Shown here one piece after another: positions 1 to 11,819 of a DNA stretch of 64,000 nucleotides (positions are counted from its first letter, which is position 1; every line of letters begins with the position of its first letter). Source of the DNA: Craterostigma plantagineum (Eukaryota > Streptophyta > Magnoliopsida > Lamiales > Linderniaceae); the NCBI GenBank assembly GCA_027422505.1, contig JAPQWV010000337.1, positions 496,001 through 560,000 of the forward strand, given 5' to 3'. Position numbers and translations under genes: made by a program. The notes below the pieces were generated by a model. The model was not told where the DNA came from. It saw nothing but the letters and a program-made list of their open reading frames with translations, and searched no databases.

Positions 1-3000
1 AGTGGTGACGAATATCTATGTGTTTCGTTCTCGAGTGATGTACTGGATTACTCGTCATCGCAATCGCACTCTTTGAGTCACAATAAATGGGAATTTTATC
101 AACATGAAAATTAAAATCTCGTAGTTGGGTTCTCATCCACAAAAGCTGTGAACAACAACTAGCGGCGGCGACATATTCTGCCTCCGTCGACGAAGTTGAG
201 ACACAGTTTTGTTTTCGAGACGACCAACTTACGAGTTTACCGCCCAAGAAGTGTGCAGCTCCAGAGGTGCTTTTTCTATCCATCTTGCATCCTGCGTAAT
301 CCGAGTCAGAGAATCCAACCAGCTTGAAGTCCGATCGAGTGGGGTACCACAAACCCAGATTGGGTGTTCCTTTGAGATAGCGGAGAATCCTTTTGACAGC
401 AGTGAGATGGGATTCCTTCGGTGTAGCCTGAAAACGAGCGCAGATTCCTGTCGAGAGAACGATATCCGGTCGACTAGCAGTGAGGTACAGAAGAGAGCCT
501 ATTATCCCACGATAGACGGTTTGGTCGACGGGAGCACCAGATGGGTCCGCGTCGGGTCGGCCAGAGGGAGACATAGGTGTTGCAGCAGTCTTAGCATCCT
601 TCATTCCATATTTCTCGAGGATGTCATGGATGTATTTGGACTGGTTGATGAAGATTCCGTCGGGGAGTTGTTTTACTTGAAGACCAAGAAAGAAATTCAG
701 CTCGCCCATCATACTCATTTCGAATTTTTCTTTCATCAATTCTGCGAACTCTTCACACAGTTATGGTTCAGTCGATCCAAAAATAATGTCATCGACATAA
801 ATCTGTACAATCATGATGTCAGGGTCACTCCGCTTGGTGAAGAGGGTTGTATCCAGAGATCCTTTCTTGAATCCAGACTGAACGAGGAAATCTGAAAGGA
901 CGTCATACCAAGCTCGGGGAGCCTGTTTTAGTCCGTAGAGAGCCTTGTAGAGTCGATATACGTGATGAGGAAACTCTTCGCTCAAGAACCCTTCAGGTTG
1001 ATCAACGTACACTTCTTCTTTGAGAAATCCATTCAGAAATGCAGTCTTCACATCCATTTGGTAGACTTTAAAGTTCTTGTGAGCAGCAAAGGCAAGAAAA
1101 ATTCGTATAGCTTCGATCCTGGCAACGGGGGCAAAAGTTTCATCGTAGTCGATGCCTTCTTGTTGGTTGTACCCTTTAGCCACAAGTCTTGCTTTATTGC
1201 GAATGACAACACCATCTTCGTCCTTTTTGTTCTTGAAGATCCACTTCGTGCCGATAATGGATCTGTTGTGAGGTCGTGGTACGAGTTCCCAAACTTGTAG
1301 ACGTTCAAACTAATTTATTTCCTCCTGCATTGCAATCAGCCAATCAGGATCGTTGAGAGCTTCAGCTACTCGTGATGGTTCGACTTGACTGAGATAGCAA
1401 GCAAACAGACTTTCATTCATCGTGGCTGAACGTGTCGAAACACCGGATGTGGGGTCCCCAATAATCTGGTCTGTAGGATGAGACTGAGCCCAGAGTGGTA
1501 CATTGGTCTGTGAGGAGCTAGCCGCATTTGTGTCTATTGGAGGCTCATTAGATTGGGGTCCGGTGTCCGAAGGAGAGATTTCAACCGTAGTGGATTGAGA
1601 GGGTTCAGCATCAGGATCAGCAATGTTCCCAGGGTTGGGTGAAATGTCGTCTTCGTTGAGATTGAGTGCATCCAAGTTTGGAGGAACGACGTCATTGCCG
1701 ATAGTTGGTTGTGTAGGTGGAGTGGGTGCAGCGGTAGGTTGAGTGGTGGCGACGGGAGTCTTGGGGACTGGATAAAAGTACTCGAAGAGCAGATCGAGAT
1801 CCAGTTCACCAGAGTTGCCCTCAGATGAGGAAGTTCCTGCCGTTGAAGGTTGACCTTTTGTCAACGACTGTAGAAGACCTGGTTCTGGACTAATATGAGC
1901 AGAAGCCATGAGGTCGCCTTCGCTTTCGTCAAAGGTGACATTTGTGCTCTCAATTACTGATCGTCTCTCCCTAAGATAGACTCTGTATGCCTTCGAGTTC
2001 ATCGAATATCCAACAAAGATGCCTTCAAGTGCTTTTGGATCAAGCTTCCCAAGATGTTGGCGATCATTGGCCACAAAACATCGGCAACCGAAGACCCTTA
2101 GATAGGATATATCGGGGATACGACGGTTATTCAGCATCTCGTATGGGGTGAGGTTGAATCTCTTGTGGATGGAAGCCCGGTTCTGTGTGTAACAAGCCGT
2201 TTGAATAGCTTCACCCCAAAGAGAATGAGGAAGTCCGGATTGGATGAGGAGAGTCCTGGCTGCTTCAACTAGTGTCCTGTTCTTACGCTCAACGACACCA
2301 TTCTGTTCCATGTCTTCACAGCTGAGAACTGCTGAGTGATGCCCTGAGTGGCATAGAAATCATTGAGTTTCTTAATATTAAACTCAGTTCCGTTGTCAGT
2401 TCTGATAATCCGAACCTTCTGTTGATGAAGAGTTTGGGATGTAACAACAAACTCGATGATTATATCAGGAACTTCATCTTTTGTACGAATGAGTTTCGTC
2501 CACGTATAGCGTGAAAAATCGTCGACAATCACAAGAATATACCGTCTTCCTCCGAGTGTGGCTGTAGGCATTGGTCCACACAGATCCATGTGTAAGAGCT
2601 CGAGGATGAGCTTAGAGGACGGTGTTTCCTTGGATATGTGAGACGATCGCTTCATCTTCCCCAATTCACAGGCAGAGCAGAGGTGTTCCTTATGATATGT
2701 TAGTTGGGGTAGACCGTTGACGAGTTTATTCTGACGCAGTTTGTTGATAGTCTTGAAATTGAGATGTGAAAGACGTCGGTGCCATAGATCATTCAACTTG
2801 GGTGCAGCCCAAGAGAGAAGGCATACTGGTCGAGAGGTCGTGAGATTGAGTACGTAGAGGTGAGACGTGCGCGTTCCAGAAAGAAGTGGCAGTCCCGAGG
2901 CATCTATAATGCTGCAGATGTCAGATTCGAAGAGAACCTTGTATCCTTTGTCGCAGAAACGACCAATGCTGAAGAGATTGTAGCTCAAACCCTCAACGTA

Positions 3001-3183
3001 AGAGATGCCCTTGATCGTCAGTTTGTCATGGACGAGATCACCAGTTCCAAGAATTGGCGCCATTTGACTGTTTCCGAAGGAGACCCTTCCGAGATAGCGC
3101 TCGGAGAAGTTGCTCAGCAGCTCCTTGTTTCCCGTCATGTGTGTGGAGCAACCCGAGTCTAGATACCACACATGACAGACCTG
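1..3183 (-). pseudogene. pol: Element 1 pol: protease, integrase, reverse transcriptase, RNase H (broken, incomplete)
   Basis: Polyprotein that processes itself, copies the element RNA and integrates the DNA. Near the N-terminus [14 protein letters not shown] carries the copia-type aspartic protease DSG. The HHCC zinc region (HLNFKTINKL ... CSACELGKMK) and the integrase D, D, E residues follow ([26 protein letters not shown]), then RT with YVDDIIFG near 785-806, and RNase H up to the window edge (SRTKHIDIRHH). Breaks seen: a frameshift near 2308-2312 just before NGVVERKNRT; an in-frame TAG at 1310-1312 where homologues have Gln; an in-frame TAA at 759-761 right after GSTEP where homologues have Lys. 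Apart from these the frame is open. The two stops are single-base changes, typical of a decaying copy. Confidence 0.9.
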
Positions 3184-3189
3184 CAATCA

Positions 3190-6128
3190 TCAGCAAATGT
3201 TGGGTCCCCGTTTACGGACGGGGCATTCTTGTGATACAAGTAAAATTTTCATACGCTTAATGGGAAATGTGGATTCTGAATCAGATTGTGTAGAATCTAA
3301 TTTAGCTTTCCCTTTGTCATTTGTTTGATGAGGCGGGATTATGGTTTTTCTAACCCATATTTTCCTAACTTGTGCTTGCATGTATGGCGCCTTATGCATG
3401 AATTGGCGTGGGTAATGTGGTTGTTGTTTTCGTGCTTCGGTTTTGGTCGCCTTTGGCTTGCGAGTAGTAGGTGAGTTTGCGTTTGACGACGAGAGACGTT
3501 TTCGCTTGACCTTAGGTTTAGGCGAGATGGGAGAATTCAGAGACGTCGTAGAGAAGATTCGCTTGCGAGGTCGGAGTGTTGCGTGTTCATGTGTTTCGTA
3601 TTCATGAAATCGTGGGAGAACAAAATCATTGCAGCAGCACATAGACATAAGTTTTGTAAAAGAAAGATAAGTTTTGGCAACATAATTGTCTACGACCTTC
3701 GGATATTGGGATTCAGTACATAGAGAGGAAGGACGAATATAGGATGGTCTTTTCTTCTCGTCATCGAAGAGCGGGTTCTCCTTTATTTGATACGAACTGC
3801 CTTCCAGAGACGTCGAACTCACATTCCCTGTATCCATAAGAATACTAGAGTTAGTGTTAGAACATATGTCAGCTTCAGGAGTCATTTTCGCCGTCCTCTT
3901 ACATTTACATGTTTGAGAATAGGGTACTTGACTCGATGTAGAGGGATAGTTCGTATTGGGAAATTGTTCTAGTGTGAAGATTTTGCTAAGTAGTTCATCT
4001 CGCTCTTTTGCAAAGGCCTTCCTTTCTAATTCTAGTGTTTGTTCTAGTTCTGCTATGAGTAGTAGTTTCTTTGGGATGTAGGTGCGAGAGAGCACATCTT
4101 GGAAAGCAACTTCCTGTTCTTTGTTTGGGAGTAAGGTTTCGACATCCTCCGAGAGTGAGGATATCTTAGTCTTATCTCTATTATTTAATTCTGTGTAGTC
4201 ATACGCGATTTCTGCCCAATGAATGTTCTGTTCTCTTGTTTCTTCTGAGATGACAGCAGAGGATGATCTCACAAATGGCTTAAGCTGCGGGGGAGCACCA
4301 TTTCTTGTTTGCAGGAACGTAGTGTTGCACATGTTATATCTTTTAACTGTTAGCGGTGTTGGATTGCAATTGCTAGACAGTCCGATCCCCCCCGGGCGTT
4401 GTAGAATTCTGTTTCCACTGGTTGGTTCAATAGGCATAAGATGCGTGAGTTTTCGTTTCTAAGGTGAAGTTGCTCTTCAAGTTCTTTCACCTTTCGGTAC
4501 AGCCTAACTCTTTCCTTGGTAAGTAGTTCATATTGGGATGCAGTTAGGAGACGAGATGTCTCGCATGAAATGATGGCCAGTGTGGTTTCCTTCACCTTAT
4601 TCTCATTTTGCTTATTCTTGCTTTGCAGACGTTTGACTAACGCTTCGGAGGCCATTAGACGTTCGTTTGCACAAGCAAGCTCTTCTATTTTTAAACTAAG
4701 TAATGCATAGTTGTTTTCAAATTTTAGCTTAAGTTCTTCATACTCCCTAGCGTCTACGGTGGGTTTTTTAATAGTGTGACGGTGATTGAACGCATCATCG
4801 AGTTGTGAGATTCGTACCTCAGACTCGGCGTTGGTAGGAGTCTTAGTTGTGTTCTCATCGGTGTTGGTCATCTCTTTGTCTCCGTCATGTTCGACCAGCC
4901 TTGCCATGCAGCAATCTTCATCCTGAGGCTCCTCGTCTTCTGAAGTGTCGTTCACCCATTCAGCTTCTTCAGTAAGCAGAACTTTGCCACTTTCCATTTT
5001 GCGGGTCATTCTGGCCTTACGGTCGTAGTAGCCTGAGTCCTTCACGCGTGGGGCGTGGCATTCCTTGGCAAAGTGGCCTGTCTTTCCACATCGAAAGCAC
5101 TTCACAGACTTTTGAGGTGCTGAGTCCTCCTCTTTCTTTATCGGCTTTGATTCTTCCGTGGGAGTGGTCTTTTTGCTGCCGCTAAAGGTTCTTTGGCGAT
5201 TGGAGGAGGATGAGGATTTTTTCCCGATCTTCTTTGTGACCATCTTTGTGAGCATTGCCAGTTGTTTGCGTAGATCACGAACATCTTCATCCGATTCTGT
5301 ATCAGCGTCGGATCCTGAAGAGGCATCAGATACAACAGCTGGTAGCTTCCCTTTGTTCTGTTTGGCCTTAGAGGTGGAAGATCGTTCGGTAGTCTTGCTT
5401 GAGAGGAGAGCCAGCGGATCGACTCGAGTGTTGTTAGACTGAGGTTGCACGTAAGGAGCATAGGCAGATAGGCTGTCGTAGAGAGCATGGATGGAGGTGT
5501 TGGAGAGGTCCTTACTCTGAATCATCATAACAGTTGCATTTCCCCAATGTGGTTTGAGGCTACCAAGGAAGCGATTGTTGATATCGAATTTGTCCCTCGA
5601 GATCCTGGCTTTCTTGAGTTCATTGATGACCTTTAAGTAACGGAGATATGTGTCACGCAGCTCCTCTCCTTCATAGGCTTGGAAATGTTCATACTGTGAG
5701 AGACATGCTGATTTCCTCCCCTGAGCACTCTCAGTCGTGCCTGCCATAATTTCTACGAGTTCATCCCATATTTTCTTAGCAGTTGTGCAGCACTCGATGT
5801 GAGCGTATACTTCGTTGCCCATAGCCTGGAAGAGGTATCCTTTGGCAGTCTCGTCGGCCTGTACGCGAGCCTCTTCATCCTCATTGATGGGACCTCTTGG
5901 AGTGCGGCGTTCATCCATGGGAGGGTTTGCGTTTGGCTGTGCAGGGATGATCGTCCAGAATTGTGCTGGACCATTGAAGATGGAGTCCAGTAGGTATTGA
6001 GAGAGTGGTGCGCCTTTGTTCCTGATGAATGTGAGGAACCGGTTTGTCCATATGCTGTAGTCGCCTTGTCGCAGCATAGGTGGCCTGGTGTCGGAGCCCA
6101 CTGTTGAGATGTCATTCGTGGTAGACAT
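3190..6128 (-). pseudogene. gag: Element 1 gag with zinc knuckle and long coiled-coil extension (one frameshift)
   Basis: Structural protein of the particle. It starts at the ATG at 6126-6128 (MSTTNDISTVGSDTRPPML). The first ~250 residues match the UBN2-type copia gag fold, followed by a Lys/Ser-rich linker and a CCHC knuckle CFRCGKTGHFAKEC near 5050-5100. A heptad-rich segment follows (LEEQLHLRNENS). At a run of seven C on the plus strand (about 4386-4392) the frame shifts, and the protein continues in another frame to a TGA pair at 3187-3192. The tail is basic and Ser/Pro-rich (KPKVKRKRLSSSN). Total length is about 970 codons, far longer than a minimal copia gag, as in Sireviruses. The homopolymer break could be a real indel or an assembly error. 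Pol follows in the same frame after the stops. Confidence 0.85.
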
Positions 6129-7540
6129 GGTTGGTGCAGTCGAATCGTCCGTGTTTTGATGTTAAATAGATAAGAGAGTTAGTAACGAACGAAATGAGAA
6201 ATATGAGTTTAACGAGTAGAGTTTTGAGAAAAAATTTGTTTAAAGAATTTCTTAGAACTAAGTGAGCTTGTGTGATGGTCGATAATGTTGAAGAGAAGAT
6301 ATATCTTGAAATTAGGAGAAGTTCTAGAAATTTTGAAAACGATTTTTGAGGCGGGATAATATTTTATGTCAAAAGTGGTCTAGGGTGATAGGACTAAAGT
6401 GTAAGGATCAAATCTTAAATAAGTTTGAGAAAAATTTAACCCAAGAAGATTTCAACACGAGAAAAAGACTTAACACGTTAGAGAAAAAAAATTCGCGGTT
6501 TTAAAGGACGTGTTTATACGAAGAGTTATCCGAGAAATTATGTGTTGAGAAATTTCGATGTTTGTGAGTTTTAGAGAGAAATTCTCGGAAGAAGAGAAAA
6601 ATTCTCAGTGGAAAATTTCTCGGATTTTAAAATTTCGCATGTGAGGAAGATTCTCAGTTGAGAATTTTAAAGCTTCGCAAGAAAATTTCGCAAGTTATAA
6701 GATTTCGCAAGGGAAAAAAATTCTCAATTAGGAAATTTTCTCGAATTTGAAAGAGTCGTGGTTTTGAAAAACTTTCTCAGATGAAATTTCGCGGATTTGC
6801 AAATTTTTCTTGGTTTTGAAAAATTTCTCGGATATATAAAAATTTCAAAAAGTTCTCGGCTGAAAAATTACGCGGCTCAGGAAATTCGCGGAGTAAGCTC
6901 TCTTGAATATGGAATTTCTCAGATTATGAAGAGTAAGCAAATTTCGCAGATGAAAGTTTCTCAGATTTTGAAAGTAGGCAGTTGCGAAAAGTGTCGTGAA
7001 AGTGAAATTTTCGCGGTTTAAAAAATTCGCGGAATAAAATTTCGCGGATTTGAAATTTTCGCGGACTTGAACGATTCAGCAAGAAGTTTCGCGGGCAAGA
7101 ACAAGCTTTCACTGTTCCATTGCTTACACGCGTTTTGCCAGAAAATCGTCTCGTTCTTGCTCAAATCTCAGCCAAAATCGCTCAAACTTGATCCTAAACT
7201 TCAGAAATTCTTTCCTAAACACATAATCGACCGATTTGTGAGCTAAAAACAACAAAAAATAGGTCAAATCGACCAAAAATAGAGAATGGTCGAGATGTCC
7301 TTTTCTGAAGAGTTTTTGCTTCGATCTTGCTCAAAACTCGTTAAAAACTGATCCAAAAGTGTTCTAAAACATTTTAGGCATAGAATCGATCTTGGGGAAG
7401 GTTTTAAACACAAAAACAAAGCATTAAAACCCCAAAACGAGTTCAAAAATGCCCGAAAGTGATTTTTGCCCAAAACACCTTTAATCTTTCGCGGAATCGA
7501 ACGAAACTGGATTCAAATCAATGCAGATCGATCCACGTTT
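6129..7540 (-). other. Element 1 untranslated leader with repeated TTTCGCGG-type motifs
   Basis: A 1.4 kb stretch between the primer binding site and gag with no credible coding. It is A/T-rich but studded with short CG-cored motifs written on the plus strand as aaatttcgcgg, tttcgca and ttctcagtt. Exact TTTCGCGG occurs at 6787, 7009, 7040, 7057, 7087 and 7487. In retroelements this position normally holds packaging and translation-control signals; what these motifs do is unknown. Confidence 0.75.
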
Positions 7541-7552
7541 GCTCTGATACCA
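7541..7552 (-). promoter_or_regulatory. Primer binding site, initiator-Met tRNA type (element 1)
   Basis: On the minus strand this reads TGGTATCAGAGC, the standard complement of the 3' end of plant initiator Met tRNA. It lies two bases inside the LTR end, which fixes both the LTR boundary and the orientation of the element. Confidence 0.93.
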
Positions 7553-7554
7553 CT

Positions 7555-7850
7555 TGTTGGTCCTGATTGCACCAAACAAGGAATCAAAGAGGCTTTAATG
7601 GAATGAAAAAGGGAGAGGATCTCACCTTCAAGTGTGTGTATTGTGTGAAAATTAAGATAAGCCTTTTTCTTTGATTACTTTCAAAAGTGAGTTGGTAAAA
7701 CATTATATACCACATTAACCCAAGGTATATTAAGGCCCAATCACTAAATATAAAATAATTACATTATAGTCCTAAGCCTAAGCTAAAGGATAATTACAAA
7801 ATAAATCCTAAGACTTAAACTATTGACACAATCAATTAAATATCCTAACA
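7555..7850 (-). repeat. 5' LTR of element 1 (296 bp)
   Basis: Bounded by the primer binding site on one side and ending in the plus-strand string tatcctaaca, so that it reads TGTTAGGA...CCAACA on the minus strand with TG/CA ends. The length equals the LTR of element 3 (56117-56412), and both open with TGTTAGGA, suggesting related families. It should contain the promoter that drives leftward transcription. Confidence 0.85.
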
Positions 7851-8406
7851 AATCCCATCCCGGTCCCGACCTTGCATTTTTACTGACGGGGAATCACCGT
7901 CAACTATATATCTAGGTTCATTAGTCATCATTTTGGAGTTCTACACTCGATTTTGTATTCTATCTTTAGTTTTTCTTGTTCAAACTTTAATTCTTAATTA
8001 TTTTTATTTCTTTTGTTTCCAGTTGTTTTTTAATGGTCCCTCTCGGGAGAGATTTCGTCGCCATTGGATGGTAATTGTATTTAGATCACATTCTCCAATG
8101 TTACTGGATAACCCTAAAATATAAAGTAAATTGTTGTCCAACCATACGCTAAATCAAAATCCAAATGAGCTATGTTGTTTCTCTCTCATCACTCAAACGA
8201 CCGTCTCTATCTCAGTTTGTGGTTACAAAATTGCAAATAAACCTTATATTTATTTTATTAATTAAAGAACTCGTATGAAATAAACAAATTAATAAAAATA
8301 TATAAATGGTTGTTTATATTTGCATACAAGCCCATGCCCTTATATTTGTTTTTCTGTTTTCAAAATTGCATACAGGTTTTTTTATATGTTTTTATATTTA
8401 CAATAT
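7851..8406. other. Non-coding A/T-rich flank, nothing recognised
   Basis: No credible reading frame, RNA gene or repeat boundary seen. It separates the element 1 LTR from the TRIM; the last five bases (8402-8406, AATAT) are the left target-site copy of the TRIM. Confidence 0.5.
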
Positions 8407-8572
8407 TGTGGGGTGACAAACTCTGTCCCACACCGACTAAGTAAAGGAAAAATGAGTTGGTTTATAAGCTTGTGGGTTCACTCCCTCTATTGCCAATTGG
8501 TTTTAGAGAGGAACCCCACAAGCTTATATGGACCTGGGTTTGGGCTGGAATTGAGTCTGAAAAATCTCTACA
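8407..8572 (+). repeat. TRIM left LTR (166 bp)
   Basis: Contains the string ctgtcccacaccgac, close to the TCCCACATCG-type motif I recall from TRIM LTRs, and an internal inverted pair around the AAGCTTGTGGG/CCCACAAGCTT arms (8466 and 8515 area). Confidence 0.88.
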
Positions 8573-8791
8573 TGGTGCGGTGAGCGTGGACGAAGGCGTG
8601 AGGGTGCCTTCAGACGGAAAAAAAAATTCTAGCCCGGATACGGTGTGGGTGGTGTGTCATCGGCCCCTTGTAAGGACGATTGATGAATCTGCGGTGAGAA
8701 GCACTTGGTGCAGTGATTGCGGGGAAGCGCTTGGGGCAGATAATCGTCGAAGGGGAGGCCCGTTGTGTGGTCTTGAGTTTGAGGGGAGGTT

Positions 8792-8957
8792 TGTTGGGTT
8801 ACAAACTCTGTCCCACACCGACTAAGTAAAGGAAAAATGAGTTGGTTTATAAGCTTGTGGGTTCACTCCCTCTATTGCCAATTGGTTTTAGAGAGGAACC
8901 CCACAAGCTTATAATGGGTCGGGTTTGGGTTAGAATTGGGTCTGAAAAATCTCTACA
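8792..8957 (+). repeat. TRIM right LTR (166 bp)
   Basis: Direct repeat of the left LTR with a handful of substitutions, mostly in the last 50 bases. Followed immediately by the AATAT target duplication. Confidence 0.88.
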
Positions 8958-9123
8958 AATATAATAGTAAAATATTATTTGAGATATTTCAAAAATATTC
9001 TTTAGGTTTGAAAATGAGGTTAATGGTTGAGAAGAATTACATTTTGAACGTGAAAATGAGCTTGAGTTTGAGAATGAGTTTTTAGTTGGAGATGATCAAA
9101 ATTGCCATTGACACACACGGCGT

Positions 9124-10258
9124 TAGTGACGAGGTCAACGTTGATTTTAAACTTTCATTTGCTATCCTTTTTTTTAAAAAAAAAAAATTATCAACTGAAA
9201 GAGATTATTCCACTATAAAAATAATCGTAAATTTCGTTCAATTATCACACAAAAATATCAATATAAAAAAAACAAAAATCGATAACCTTTATGAAGCTCG
9301 AAAATGATAATACGTATGATATAGATATTACGCATCATATTATTAATTTTAAACAATAATAGTATGCTATAAAGAAAATAATGGAGAAAATAACGCTAAG
9401 TGCAATATAGCCTTTTTATTTGATACTGTGTTTTTTTATTCGGCGAGTAATTTTAACTATAATAAGGTCCATAATTACAAATTGGTTTTAATTTGGTTTT
9501 GTATTATGAATGCATCATAAAAATGTAAATGGAACTAGAAAAGATGAAAAGAGAATGAAATGTATATTACATAAAACCTAATTGTTTAATTTATATTTAT
9601 AATGAATTTAGTTGTATTATTTGGTTAAAAAACAAATCTGAGAACTAAGGAAACAAAAAACTTTAAGAAAAAATAAAAAAGAAAATAAATGTTCAGAACA
9701 ATAAAAAAACTTAAAAAGAATAAAAAGCGCTAAGACTAGAAAACTAAAAAGAATAACAAAAAACGGTAAGAAAAAAAAAAGGAAATAACGCTAAGACAAA
9801 GGAGATATAGATACTTTAAAAAGTCTAAAAAATGACTACTTCAAGATTGGAGCCCTGATCAACAAAGTTAAAAAGGCATCCTCACCACTTCACTACTTGA
9901 ACTTTTTGGATATATTTGATGTCAGAAGCTATATCAAACTATTATGCTATGTACGTACATATACCGGTAAAGGTTTCAAAAATTTTCAGGGGCCGTGGCT
10001 CCCTCGGGCCCTACTGTAGATACGCACATGTTGACACATATGGGGAAATAAAATGGTAAATAGGAAAAACCATGATATCCTAGAAGGCAAACAACAGCAT
10101 GATTTTCCACAAATATCAACACTTGATTGTGGGATTTAAAAAAGCCATCTTAATAGATAGAAAAATCCCGAAATTCGAAGTCATTCAGGAAGTGATGATA
10201 CAAGTCTTCACATGAAGTGCAAATTTTCTCTCACTACGAGTAGCAACCATCTTCCTCC
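9124..10258. repeat. Duplicated segment, copy A (~1.1 kb)
   Basis: From TAGTGACGAGG to CCATCTTCCT this stretch is repeated at 10603-11603 continuing at 15777-15897. Agreement is high over long stretches, with small indels. It is A/T-rich, with poly-A-like runs and a G/C-rich island around 9988-10030. The short reading frames in it are repeated with the segment but resemble nothing I know. Ends are not TG/CA and no primer site follows, so I do not call the copies LTRs. Confidence 0.8.
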
Positions 10259-10602
10259 CAACAGTAGAGGTTCATCTTTGGGGTCATCCCAGTTTACAAT
10301 CCACACAACCGTAACTTAGCATCAGTACTTAATCCTTCCAACAGTTTCACGCCTTCCTGATTTGTGGTCCTCAGTCTTGAAAACCTAAAAACCTTAAACC
10401 CCCATTTCCAAAATGCTATAATCCTAAGACATGTCCTTTACCTTGAGATAGCCAACCAATGACGCACCATAACCATATTTGTACTACACTCCTCATACCC
10501 TAATTTGTTTCTTTTTCTAATCCTTTTAATCCTTGTATCTTGTCTCTTATGTGTTTTTTCAGGGCTTTCTGAGCGCAAAGGAGATGCCTCTCTAATGGAG
10601 TG
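10259..10602. other. Spacer between duplicated segments, nothing recognised
   Basis: No gene seen. The end (about 10547-10590) has a pyrimidine run with CAG followed by a short open stretch, which looks like a splice acceptor, but I cannot connect it to any exon. Confidence 0.4.
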
Positions 10603-11819
10603 TAGTGACGAGGTCAAACGTTGATTTTAAACTTTCATTTGCTATCTTTTTTCTAAAAAAAAAATTATCAACTGAAAGAGATTATTCCACTATAAAAAAA
10701 ATCGTAAATTTCGTTCAATTATCACACAAACATATCAATATAAAAAAAAAAACAAAAATCGATAACCTTTACGAAGCTCGAAAATGATAATACGTATGAT
10801 ATAGATATTGCGCATCATATTGTTAATTTTAAACAATATTAATATGCTATAAAGAAAATAATGGAGAACATAACGCTAATTGCAATATAGCCTTTCTATT
10901 TGGTACTGTGTTTTTCGGCGAGTAGTTTTAATATAATAAAGTCAATAATTACATATTGGTTTTAACAAGGTTTTGTATAGTGAATGCATCATAAAAATGT
11001 AAATGGAACTAGAAAAGATGAAAAGAGAATGAAATGTATATTACATAAAACCTAATTGTTTAATTTATATTTATAATGAATTTAGTTGTATTATTTGGTT
11101 AAAAAACAAATCTGAGAACTAAGGAAACAAAAAACTCTAAGAAACAAATAAAAAAGAAAATAAACGTTCAGACCAATAAAAAACTTAAAAGAATAAAAAG
11201 CGCTAAGACAAGAAATCTAAAAAGAATAAAAAAAAATGGTAAGATAAAAAAAAGGAAATAACGCTAAGACAAAAGAGATATAGATACTTAAAAGACTAAA
11301 AAATGACTACTTCAAGATTGGAGCCCTGACCACCAGAGACCACTACGCTACTTGAACTTTTTGGATATATTTGATGTCAGAAGGTATACCAAACTATTAT
11401 GCTATGTACTGTACATATACCTGTAAAGGTTTCAAAAATTTTCGGGGGGCCGTGGCTCCCGCGGGCCCTACTGTAGATCCGCCCATGTTGACACATATGG
11501 GGAAATAAAATGGTAAATAGAAAAAACCATGATATCCCAGAAGGCAAACAACAACATGATTTTCCACAAATATCAACACTTAATTGCTGGGGACTAAAAA
11601 AAGAGTAAATTTCGTTTCAGTCCCCTTAAGCATTTTTCATTTGAATTCAGGCCCCATTACTTTAATTTTCAGTTTAAAGGATCCATCTCGAGTTTTGCTT
11701 AGAGTTAAGGACCAATTTGTGCTAAAATGACCGATTTGCCCTCGACTGTTGCAAATATTACATGTATATGCCATCATCCCTCACGTTCTAGTTTTTGGTC
11801 CATTTTCGATTCTTCCAAC

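Larger units (their letters stand above)
1..7850 (-). mobile_element. Sirevirus-like Ty1/copia retrotransposon, element 1 (cut by left window edge)
   Basis: Reading on the minus strand from 7850: LTR, primer binding site, long leader, gag with zinc knuckle, then pol in the copia order protease, integrase, reverse transcriptase, RNase H. The window starts inside RNase H, so the 3' LTR and one flank are outside. Lineage assignment (SIRE/Maximus-like) rests on family knowledge of the pol wording ([39 protein letters not shown]) and on the unusually long gag with a coiled-coil extension; it is an inference. Several stops and frameshifts make it non-functional as written. The other target-site copy is beyond the window, so insertion cannot be verified here. 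Confidence 0.9.
8407..8957 (+). mobile_element. Complete TRIM (small LTR element without genes), 551 bp
   Basis: Two direct repeats of exactly 166 bp (8407-8572 and 8792-8957) begin TGT and end CTCTACA. The element is flanked by the identical 5 bp AATAT at 8402-8406 and 8958-8962. A purine-rich tract (gaggggaggt) stands just before the right repeat, as a polypurine tract should on the plus strand. The right repeat is followed by no gene and the inner part codes for nothing plausible. Position after the left repeat begins TGGTGCGGTGAGCG, a possible primer site for a tRNA I cannot name. The two LTRs differ at several places, so this is not a very recent insertion. TRIMs move with enzymes of other LTR elements. 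Confidence 0.9.

Noticed and set aside
209..895. Plus-strand reading frame of 228 codons
   Set aside because: It lies antisense to the well-supported RT/RNase H of element 1 and has no recognisable domain.
7541..7552. tRNA gene fragment (also at 28611 and 56415)
   Set aside because: Only the 12-14 bases complementary to the tRNA 3' end are present, in the exact place of primer binding sites.
9086..10787. Two similar 60-73 codon frames (9086-9307 and 10605-10787)
   Set aside because: They are repeated only because the 1.1 kb segment is duplicated; low-complexity Lys-rich text.
9124..11603. Copies A and B as LTRs of a short element
   Set aside because: Ends are not TG/CA, no primer site or polypurine tract at the inner borders, and no flanking duplication seen.
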